From the NCBI GenBank assembly GCA_016180195.1, contig JACPBS010000004.1, positions 81,485-145,484 on the forward strand: a DNA stretch of 64,000 bases, written 5' to 3'. Made by a program: the position numbers and the translations under genes. Below are positions 28,095 to 35,582 of this stretch, one piece after another; the first letter of the stretch is position 1, and every line of letters begins with the position of its first letter. Source of the DNA: Candidatus Woesearchaeota archaeon (GTDB taxonomy: Archaea > Nanobdellota > Nanobdellia > Woesearchaeales > UBA10216). Under the pieces are notes generated by a model that ran no database searches, was not told the origin of the DNA, and saw only the letters and a program-made list of their open reading frames with translations.

Positions 28095-28795
28095 TTTTCA
28101 TCCCATCCAGAAAGATCTTTCTGGAATTCTCCACCTTTCACCCTCTTATATGGCATCCAGCTTTTCCTGAAGATCTCATGATGCGTCTCGTGGTTTTTTT
28201 TAAGAAATGCCTGTGTAAGCGGGTCTGTAAGGTAGCCTGAGCCAAAATTGATCCCTATTTTTTTTTTGATTTTCCCTATTTCATCCTCCCTTGTGACCTT
28301 TGCCAGTATTGATGCAGCCCCGCATTCAATGTGATTCAAGTCAGCCTTGTGCTCCACAGAAACATCGATCTCCTTGTTATCAAGAAGTTTCATCAGGTAT
28401 CTCTTGTAGTTGATTATGTTGTTGCTTGGGCTGTCTATTATTGCCTTCTGGGGCTTCAACGAGTTTATTATCTCTGCAGATTTGTGTGCCTCAAGCCAGT
28501 TGAGGTTAAGGTCATCAGACTGAAGGGCAGCATCTATTTCAGAAGGCTCAATGACAACTATTTTCCATTTTATGGCGATGGTTTTTATCTTGTCAAAAAG
28601 AGTTCTCATCTTCACGATTGACAATAGCTTAGAGTCCTTCACGCCAATTGATTTGAGGCTTTCGCTTCCTTCCTCATCTAACAGGACTCCTGCCATGACC
28701 ATCGGACCTATGATGGGGCCTTTGGGTTTACTTAAGCTCGAAAATCATGCTTAAAGTAATCTACCTGCCTCATCAATGCCGCAAACCACAGTCAT
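28091..28795 (-). CDS. rnhB: Ribonuclease HII, interrupted by a putative 39-nt intron; join complement(28091..28721, 28761..28795)
   Basis: Exon 1 MTVVCGIDEAGR (ATG at 28795, ATGA overlap with upstream gene), exon 2 GPIIGPMVMAGVLLDEE...; excision gives 666 nt = 221 aa in frame; ADLNHIECGAASILAKVTRE conserved. Confidence 0.8.
28722..28760 (-). other. Putative archaeal BHB-type intron in rnhB pre-mRNA
   Basis: ATTACTTTAAGCATGATTTTCGAGCTTAAGTAAACCCAA; internal hairpin TTACTT(T)AAGC/GCTTAAGTAA; exonic outer helix TGATGAGGC/GCCCCATCA; GGT/ACC central helix; AGA 5' bulge. Confidence 0.65.
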
Positions 28796-29073
28796 ATTGC
28801 TATCACATTTTTGTTTAAATTTAATTTCCACATTTTTTTATCGGTCCGTATGACTAAACCTAATTTTTCGAGTTCTTTTAATCTTCGAAATGCAGATTTC
28901 CAAGAAACGCCCAATTTTTCGGCCAATTCCTTAGTATGTTGACAATCTTCCACCAGAATATTTAAATATTTATACTTTAAATGCGATATAATAATTGCTT
29001 TTTTAGTTTTAATAACCCAATATTGTGAACTTTTAACCCTAAAATTCTCAATAATCATTTCTTTTTTGAGCAT
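28792..29073 (-). CDS. Winged-helix DNA-binding protein
   Basis: CQHTKELAEKLGVSWKSAFRRLKELEKLGLVIRTDKKMWKLN. Confidence 0.7.
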   Translation of the reverse strand: MLKKEMIIENFRVKSSQYWVIKTKKAIIISHLKYKYLNILVEDCQHTKELAEKLGVSWKSAFRRLKELEKLGLVIRTDKKMWKLNLNKNVIAI

Positions 29074-29112
29074 GGATTCGCATTCTTCAGTCTTTTGGAT
29101 AATCCTCTGAGA

Positions 29113-29240
29113 TTATTTTGTTTCCATCAGTATGCTGAAAGTGTCTATGTCTGATTCAGGGATTTTCAGCATCTTGGTTTTTTCGCTAAAAATTCAATGT
29201 CGGTTGTTGCTTCGACGATTTTTTCAACATAAATTTCGAC
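29113..29240 (-). pseudogene. Frameshifted coding relic
   Basis: VEIYVEKIVEATTDIEFLAKKP / frameshift / MLKIPESDIDTFSILMETK*. Confidence 0.3.
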
Positions 29241-29250
29241 CTAAATGATG

Positions 29251-29283
29251 GGGCTTTGAACCCAACGCGAAATTTATTTGTAA
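29251..29283. repeat. 33-bp direct repeat copy 1
   Basis: GGGCTTTGAACCCAACGCGAAATTTATTTGTAA; 32/33 identical to 34775-34807. Confidence 0.8.
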
Positions 29284-29292
29284 GAATCCACA

Positions 29293-30318
29293 TCACACAT
29301 TCTGCATATCTTTAACCAAACAATCCGGAAAATAAGTGTATTTAACCTCATCCAGTATGATTAGCAACTCGCTTCTTTTCAGCACGCCTTTGAGTATGCC
29401 CCTGATGCCCAAGACTACCTCATTCAGCTTATCATTGGTCTTTGCCCTTATCTCAACATGCATATCGCTGCCTCCCACCGTCCTGTAGAAATAAGTTACA
29501 TTCGGATTTCTTTTCAAAAAGTCTTTTATTGCCACTTCGGCATGCCTTGTCAGTTTCTCTGTCTTCAATATGAGGAAATACCAGTTATAGCCCATCATTT
29601 TTGGCAAAACATCAGGCCTGTATTTCAGTATTATTTTCTTCTGTTCAAGCTTCTTCAGATGGTACTTTACATTGTCTCTTTGTGCTGCCAGCTTTTGAGC
29701 GAGTTCAGATATGCTCATTCTCGCATTTTTTGCCAGTATTTTCAGCAGCTTAAGTTCAAACTCTGTTAGTGCCTCTTTTTCGGGGTTTCCCCTGGTTATG
29801 TAATCAGGATTTCCGATTTTTCCGAAAACAAATGAGAATGGAACTGCGGCTTCCTCTATTATGTAGTCGAAATCATACCCGTCAAAATTTGTTTTGTATT
29901 TCTGCTCAATGTCCTTCATTATTGTTTCGATTTCGGCATAATTCCTGACAAACACCTTTATGATAGCATCATGGTTCCCAATGCATTTGAACAGCTGTGC
30001 TACATTCTCGTGGTTTTTGAGGTAATCAAGGATCTCTTTTTCCTTTTCATAGTCCAAGTCCCTGAACCTTATGAACACAAAGAACAGTTCCCAACCCATT
30101 TTCTTTATATCAAGGACCGTATTAAATCCCACTATCAGTCCATTGTCCATCAGCCTGTTAAGCCTGTAGCCCACCGATTCCTTGCTGAGCCTTGCCTTCC
30201 TTCCAATTTCCGACAATGGAGCCCTTGAGTTGTCAAAAAGCGCTGCAATTATCTTTTTGTCTTTCACGTCCAATATTAATTGCTTTTCATGAGCATTGTC
30301 AAGCATTTCTTGAATCAT
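29293..30318 (-). CDS. Double Lrp/AsnC-type transcriptional regulator (two HTH units)
   Basis: DKKIIAALFDNSRAPLSEIGRKARLSKESVGYRLNRLMDNGLI and ELKLLKILAKNARMSISELAQKLAAQRDNVKYHLKKLEQKKII. Confidence 0.85.
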   Translation of the reverse strand: MIQEMLDNAHEKQLILDVKDKKIIAALFDNSRAPLSEIGRKARLSKESVGYRLNRLMDNGLIVGFNTVLDIKKMGWELFFVFIRFRDLDYEKEKEILDYLKNHENVAQLFKCIGNHDAIIKVFVRNYAEIETIMKDIEQKYKTNFDGYDFDYIIEEAAVPFSFVFGKIGNPDYITRGNPEKEALTEFELKLLKILAKNARMSISELAQKLAAQRDNVKYHLKKLEQKKIILKYRPDVLPKMMGYNWYFLILKTEKLTRHAEVAIKDFLKRNPNVTYFYRTVGGSDMHVEIRAKTNDKLNEVVLGIRGILKGVLKRSELLIILDEVKYTYFPDCLVKDMQNV

Positions 30319-30423
30319 ATAAGGGATTTTTAAAAATTTTTTTCTTATTTGATAAAATTTTTATGGGAAATATTAATATATTCTGACCAATAATTGCTAC
30401 TATGAAGTTACAAGGGGGTAAAA

Positions 30424-30873
30424 ATGGGGGAGGAAATGCTGGGGGGAGCGAAATTGGAGGATACGTGTGAGGCATTGGGATATGATATAGTTAAAGTTAG
30501 CACCATAGTAGACATGCTAAGCTCGCAACCTGACCTGGAGAGAGTAGCCGCCGCTGCTTATCACCTTATAAACTACAACCTTCACATAACCGCCGATTAT
30601 ACAGGGCAAACAAATATGCATGATGCAACAGAAGCAGGAAAATGTTTTGATGATTTAGCTAAACGTACGGGGATACGCTTTATAGACCCGACACACAGGT
30701 TCAGGGGAGTGAAGTCAGGAATGGTTTATGCAAAAGTCGATGTAACCGGAAAACATGCCAAGAGATATCCAAAGGACGGAATGGGACGGACTCTTTGGAA
30801 TCAGCCGTATTACGAGGATTTAAAGGAAAGTAAGTATTTGGAAGTTTTGATCCATTATAGGCGTCAGGAGTGA
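30424..30873 (+). CDS. Hypothetical protein
   Basis: Intact 149-aa ORF preceded by AAGGGGGT SD-like sequence. Confidence 0.5.
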   Translation: MGEEMLGGAKLEDTCEALGYDIVKVSTIVDMLSSQPDLERVAAAAYHLINYNLHITADYTGQTNMHDATEAGKCFDDLAKRTGIRFIDPTHRFRGVKSGMVYAKVDVTGKHAKRYPKDGMGRTLWNQPYYEDLKESKYLEVLIHYRRQE

Positions 30874-30988
30874 AAAACCCAAGAAAATGATTCGATAAAG
30901 ATGTGAATATACTTCAAACTAATAGTTGTCAATATCAAGTTACTAAGAGGGATAAAAGCGAATTGGATTTCGTGTAAAATTAAATAAA

Positions 30989-31324
30989 ATGACAACAATA
31001 AACAAGCAGATTACAGCACTTTTGGACGAGATAACAGAGAAGACTGCAAAAACTTCTGGAATTGCAGAAACAATAAATGGATTGTTTTTAGGCGCAAGAG
31101 CAATAATGAAAGCTAATGATTATTCGCATGCTTCAAGCTATATCCATAATGTAGCTTATGTGGTGGCTTTGGAAATCTTGGTTGATAGTCTGCATCTTGA
31201 AGGAAAACCAAAAGAAATCATTAATGCTGTTGCAGACGCTCATATTAAGAGAGTAGGGGATCGTGATTATGGTATGCCAGATCTTGCAAATCTACTTTAC
31301 AAAATAGTGCATAGAGACAGATAA
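30989..31324 (+). CDS. Hypothetical helical protein
   Basis: Intact 111-aa ORF. Confidence 0.5.
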   Translation: MTTINKQITALLDEITEKTAKTSGIAETINGLFLGARAIMKANDYSHASSYIHNVAYVVALEILVDSLHLEGKPKEIINAVADAHIKRVGDRDYGMPDLANLLYKIVHRDR

Positions 31325-31371
31325 AATAAAATGTATCAAAACTGGATGAAACAAAAATACGGAGAAAAAAA

Positions 31372-32175
31372 ATGATTCGACTAAGATTTGAAGGGGATCG
31401 AGGATTTGTTGAGGATGCTCCAGAAGGATATGTCATTCACTCCTTATCAAAAGATCCCTCAACTGAAGATTATTATCTTGTTCTTGAAGCTGGAAAGAGA
31501 TTATTTAACGAAACTGAAGGATCAGAACGCTTTTTGTTATATGTTGGGGAGCGTGAGGGATTGAAAAGGGTTGAGCTTGCAGCAGTCAAATTGGAGAGTG
31601 TAATGGATTGTTTAACTTTTGTATCAGATCGAGGAGAAACAGCATTAATTATTCCAAATAAGCTTTTTTCAAGTTCTTCACCGCGTTTGCAAGGAAATAA
31701 ACGCTTAAGACTCGAAGGAATAGTGAATCCGAATGACACTGCAAAAGAACGCCTTTATGGTTCCTATGTATGGAGAAATCCGGAAAAAGAGATGGATCAT
31801 AGGCTTTCTCAATATGGAGGATATGATCCTGTCAGGGTTAGGAATTTGGTTGACAGGTTAAGATCTTGCCGTGATTTGGATAATGTCAGTCTTGTTGAAA
31901 AAATGAATTCGCTCGATACTATGATTAAGGGGGATTACATGGGTGATATTAATTTTCTTACAGGTACTCGGAAAGATGTCGAGGAAAAAGTGAAGGGTTA
32001 CTATCAGGAATTAGGTAAAAGGGTGGAAAGGTATTTTGAAAATGTCCGGGTTCCTTGGGTAACTGAGGATGGTTCAGGGAATATGCTTTTTATTCAGTTT
32101 TCGGGGGAAGTTGAAAGCGGTAAAGCGCATAAAAAGAGATATATTGAAGTGGCTTTGACCCAACGCAAAGGATAG
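31372..32175 (+). CDS. Hypothetical protein
   Basis: Intact 267-aa ORF. Confidence 0.55.
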   Translation: MIRLRFEGDRGFVEDAPEGYVIHSLSKDPSTEDYYLVLEAGKRLFNETEGSERFLLYVGEREGLKRVELAAVKLESVMDCLTFVSDRGETALIIPNKLFSSSSPRLQGNKRLRLEGIVNPNDTAKERLYGSYVWRNPEKEMDHRLSQYGGYDPVRVRNLVDRLRSCRDLDNVSLVEKMNSLDTMIKGDYMGDINFLTGTRKDVEEKVKGYYQELGKRVERYFENVRVPWVTEDGSGNMLFIQFSGEVESGKAHKKRYIEVALTQRKG

Positions 32176-32215
32176 ATTTCTCGAAAACCTTCTGAATTAT
32201 TTAAAGCAGAAAAAA

Positions 32216-32347
32216 TAGCGGGGGCTGGAGTTTCACACAGTTCAGATGAACTGAGGTTTGAACCAACGACCTATGGGTTATGAGCCCATCGGGCACTCCT
32301 GGTTAGGCGGATACAGCGCAAGTCTATAACCTCTGCCCTACCCCGCT
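32216..32347 (-). tRNA. Initiator tRNA-Met (CAU) with two putative introns (D-loop about 32303-32332; T-loop about 32230-32256)
   Basis: AGCGGGG/CCCCGCT acceptor with A1-U72; TGGGCTCATAACCCA anticodon arm; D-stem GGGC/GCCC; T-stem GTTGG/CCAGC; excision leaves about 75 nt. Confidence 0.85.
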
Positions 32348-32403
32348 ATTAGTCTGGGTGTAGTGCAATAATTTATAAATGTTTACTTGGAACTCCATGA
32401 TTT

Positions 32404-33258
32404 ATGATTCCGGTTTTCATGGCCGTCGGTGCGGCTTCATTGTATGCCGCTTCAAGCATCTTTGTAAGGAGGGGTTTGCATGGCTCGAATCCACATGCGG
32501 GCGTTGTTTTCTCAACCATTGTAAATGCAGTTTCGATGTGGCTGCTTTTTTTCCTCTTGGTTCCTTTAAGCTTCATTCTTAACTGGAAGGCTGTTGCTGT
32601 GTTTGCAGTGGCAGGCATACTCGCCCCGGGATTTGCGAGGATGTTAAGGTATGCCAGCCTGGAAAGGATGGGCATCGCAAGGACAGGGCCGATTACAGCA
32701 ACTTCCCCTATCATCTCGACTGCAATCGCTGTCTTTTTTTTGGGTGAACATTTGACACTTGCAATCGTGCTTGGAACGCTCCTTATTCTGGGGGGGATAT
32801 TGGTTGCATCAAGAAAGGACCTGGATACCAACCGGGAGGACATGATATTCGCTTTCGGCGCAGCTGTTCTTGTTGGAATCGCGCTTCCAATAAGGAAATA
32901 TGGGTTGTCGCTGCTTGACTCTCCTATTCTTGTAGGAACAGTCACTGCGACAATCGCTCTTTTCATCGCCATTACGTTGATCGGATTTACAGGCAACTTG
33001 TCAAAGGTCAGCTATAAGGACAGGAACATGAAGTTTTATCTCGCAGCAGGCGTATGCACGAGCGCTGCATTTGTTCTGAATTACTATGCAGTATCCTCGG
33101 GCAATGTTTCAACAATTGGCCCTTTGCTTCAGACAACAGCCATTTTTGCCCTGATATTCAGCCAGCTGTTCATAAGGCATCTGGAAGGCTTGACAAAGGA
33201 AGTATGGATTGGGACAATTGTTGTTGTTGTTGGCGCTATCCTTGTTGGGACAGGTTAG
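32404..33258 (+). CDS. EamA-family (DMT) transporter
   Basis: About 10 TM, two EamA repeats (TGPITATSPIISTAIAVFFLGEHLT). Confidence 0.8.
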   Translation: MIPVFMAVGAASLYAASSIFVRRGLHGSNPHAGVVFSTIVNAVSMWLLFFLLVPLSFILNWKAVAVFAVAGILAPGFARMLRYASLERMGIARTGPITATSPIISTAIAVFFLGEHLTLAIVLGTLLILGGILVASRKDLDTNREDMIFAFGAAVLVGIALPIRKYGLSLLDSPILVGTVTATIALFIAITLIGFTGNLSKVSYKDRNMKFYLAAGVCTSAAFVLNYYAVSSGNVSTIGPLLQTTAIFALIFSQLFIRHLEGLTKEVWIGTIVVVVGAILVGTG

Positions 33259-34400
33259 ATATGTTCGGCTATGTTTCTTATAGCCTTGGAAGTGATATCA
33301 TACAAAGGATCAGATATCGGCAACTTGCAAAGGCAGGCATTAGCAGCCTCCAAAATCACTTTCTTGTATTCTGTTCCTCCATTAAGCTGTAAATCATGTC
33401 TAGATCCATCTGCACCGATCATTATGACCCTCTTGACACCAGAACCTCTTTTCCCTGCAAAGTCAAATCCCCTAACTGCGAGACAGAACGGCTCCAATGC
33501 AGCTCCTCGATTTTCCGGGTCAATCTCGCCCAATCTTTGGAAATACGCAAGGTAATGATATGTTGCAGGCCTGACTTCATTTATGATCTCTGGAATTAAG
33601 GAATTAAAATATTCTGCAGCTTCAGAAGGTGATTTCAGGATGTTTGAATTATATGTTCCTGAAATGAACTCTAGTGCTTTTCTGACTAATCTATATTGCA
33701 CCCGGTCCTTTGGCTCTATCGTGTCTGTTGCTGACAAGCATGCCCTGAATGCTGAAGCTGAATTTGAAAGCGGCCCTGCTATAAGCTCAATCATTGAAGG
33801 TGACAGCCTATATTTTTCTGAGGTTTCAATTAATCTTGATATCTCATCACGGATTGTCAGCTCTCCATTGTGGTATTTTGCGATCTTGTTCGGAGTTGCT
33901 CCAAGCTGTTCGATTGGAAGCCCCGCAAGGATATTTGCTATTCCCGCGATTACTACTAAGGGATCAATCTGAATGTCATTCCCATAATAGGCTGCTTTGC
34001 CCATAAGCCTTAAAGATGCTTCAATCGCACTTTTCTGTTCAGCAGAAAGCTTGTTGAATGTTCCAAGCAATTTTACAGCCATTTGTTCGGTTTGTGAGGG
34101 GTTGGTTATTTCTGCAAGGCTCCTTGCTCTTTGGGCATTTTCTAGAACTGATCTGTCAAGGTGAATATGCATTCCTGTTTCTTTTAAGTAAGGCGCCAGG
34201 AATCCGTTTACCAGTGCTTCTGCCTGGGCTCTCGCTGCATCCTGTTTTTCAACTAGTTCCGAAGGAGACCATGCTTGGTTGCACTCTATGATTGTGTCAA
34301 TCGTACCCCCCAGCTTTAGAACACGTCCTGTTTGTTTCCCGGTTGGATATATTCCTGCATATACCTCTTCAAATGTATTTGGCTGAGGGACATGGACCAT
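33255..34400 (-). CDS. Hypothetical protein
   Basis: Intact 381-aa ORF, 4-nt overlap with EamA gene end (antiparallel). Confidence 0.55.
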   Translation of the reverse strand: MVHVPQPNTFEEVYAGIYPTGKQTGRVLKLGGTIDTIIECNQAWSPSELVEKQDAARAQAEALVNGFLAPYLKETGMHIHLDRSVLENAQRARSLAEITNPSQTEQMAVKLLGTFNKLSAEQKSAIEASLRLMGKAAYYGNDIQIDPLVVIAGIANILAGLPIEQLGATPNKIAKYHNGELTIRDEISRLIETSEKYRLSPSMIELIAGPLSNSASAFRACLSATDTIEPKDRVQYRLVRKALEFISGTYNSNILKSPSEAAEYFNSLIPEIINEVRPATYHYLAYFQRLGEIDPENRGAALEPFCLAVRGFDFAGKRGSGVKRVIMIGADGSRHDLQLNGGTEYKKVILEAANACLCKLPISDPLYDITSKAIRNIAEHI

Positions 34401-34516
34401 AAATTAACAAAAAAAACACCCGGTTTATAAATTTTTTTAGCAGGACTACTTTTAAATAACTACATCGATTTTTTATGCAAAACTATAAAAAAGGCCATTC
34501 TACTCTTCACAACCAT

Positions 34517-34688
34517 GCCGAGGTCGCATAGCCTGGCCATTGCGGTAGATTGCTAGGTGCTTCTTGTGCCTATGAAACTTTCAATGGCCCACAGAAATCT
34601 ACTGTCCGAAAGGGCACGGGAGTTCAAACAAACTCACTGGCGTGAGATGCTCTCAATGCCAGGAGCATTGAAAGTCTCCCCCTCGGCG
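34517..34688 (+). tRNA. tRNA-Ser (GCU) with two putative introns (anticodon loop 34556-34596; T-loop about 34629-34674)
   Basis: GCCGAGG/CCTCGGC acceptor, G73; anticodon stem GTAGA/TCTAC, loop TTGCTAA; long variable arm TGTCCGAAAGGGCAC; T-stem GGGAG/CTCCC; excision leaves 85 nt. Confidence 0.85.
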
Positions 34689-34774
34689 CTTTTATTTTAA
34701 GTAGAGCATCCTGGGGTATCCAAGAAAAAAGCAACAAAGATCCGCCTCTCGGAGCTATCCTCGGCATTAAGGGC

Positions 34775-34807
34775 GGGCTTTGAACCCAACACGAAATTTA
34801 TTTGTAA
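34775..34807. repeat. 33-bp direct repeat copy 2
   Basis: GGGCTTTGAACCCAACACGAAATTTATTTGTAA. Confidence 0.8.
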
Positions 34808-34825
34808 ATCAATCAAGAAACGAGG

Positions 34826-35356
34826 CTATGCAAGCTCTTTCCTCAATGTTTTGACAGCCCAGTTTATCTGCTTGAACTTTTCATCGCTTCCTTCGGGCAT
34901 GTCAGGGTGGGATTGCTTTGAAAGGCGCTTGAACTGAAGGTTTATTGCATCAATGTCCTTGCAGTCCTGAGAAACCTGAAGTATCTCGCGGGCTTTTAGT
35001 CTTTTGTCTTCGAAGTCGTGGTCCTCGGAATACTCAAAAATAAGCTGCTCGACAGTCTTTTTCCCATCCATGACAAGGCCCACTTCATGCTCTATTACCC
35101 TGCAAAGTACATGCAGGTTGTCAATGTACCTTGCCTGCTGGGAATGGCTGAAGTTGCAGTGGTTGCCTTCTATATACCATGATACATGGGCCTTTTCCCT
35201 TTTGACTGGGTTAGCCTCATTACTTATCTCTATATCATCAACAGATATGCCTAGCTTGGTGAATGTTGAGATGATCTGGTTTGCGAATCTCACCGCTCTC
35301 CTTACATAAGAGTCTTTTACTGGCTGTATCTCGAATTCATATCCGCGGACGTTCAT
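34826..35356 (-). CDS. J-domain-like protein
   Basis: C-terminal INLQFKRLSKQSHPDMPEGSDEKFKQINWAVKTLRKEL (HPD motif). Confidence 0.65.
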   Translation of the reverse strand: MNVRGYEFEIQPVKDSYVRRAVRFANQIISTFTKLGISVDDIEISNEANPVKREKAHVSWYIEGNHCNFSHSQQARYIDNLHVLCRVIEHEVGLVMDGKKTVEQLIFEYSEDHDFEDKRLKAREILQVSQDCKDIDAINLQFKRLSKQSHPDMPEGSDEKFKQINWAVKTLRKELA

Positions 35357-35460
35357 AGGTAACGGGATTAAGCTCTTATTTTTAATTGTTTGGACGGCGA
35401 AAGGTTCTTAGGTTTTCCTCTTGGTCGTGCTGTCTTCCAAATCGCTTGTTTTTGCCGTTG

Positions 35461-35562
35461 TATAGCCATGCCAAAGACAAGCCTGTTGTTCTGGATGCCC
35501 TGAAAAATGCAGACCAGGCCTTGATGCCTTCGGTGGCTGATTATTTGGAAATTTTTTTATAG
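35461..35562 (+). pseudogene. Possible C-terminal coding relic
   Basis: YSHAKDKPVVLDALKNADQALMPSVADYLEIFL* without start codon. Confidence 0.25.
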
Positions 35563-35582
35563 GGGGTTTGGATAATGTTTCT

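Noticed and set aside
28091-28702. RNase HII starting at 28702 as an N-terminally truncated pseudogene
   Set aside because: The missing GIDEAGR is present just upstream, with an ATGA-coupled start, and a 39-nt excision restores the frame exactly. An intron explains this better, though a decayed gene cannot be fully excluded without RNA data.
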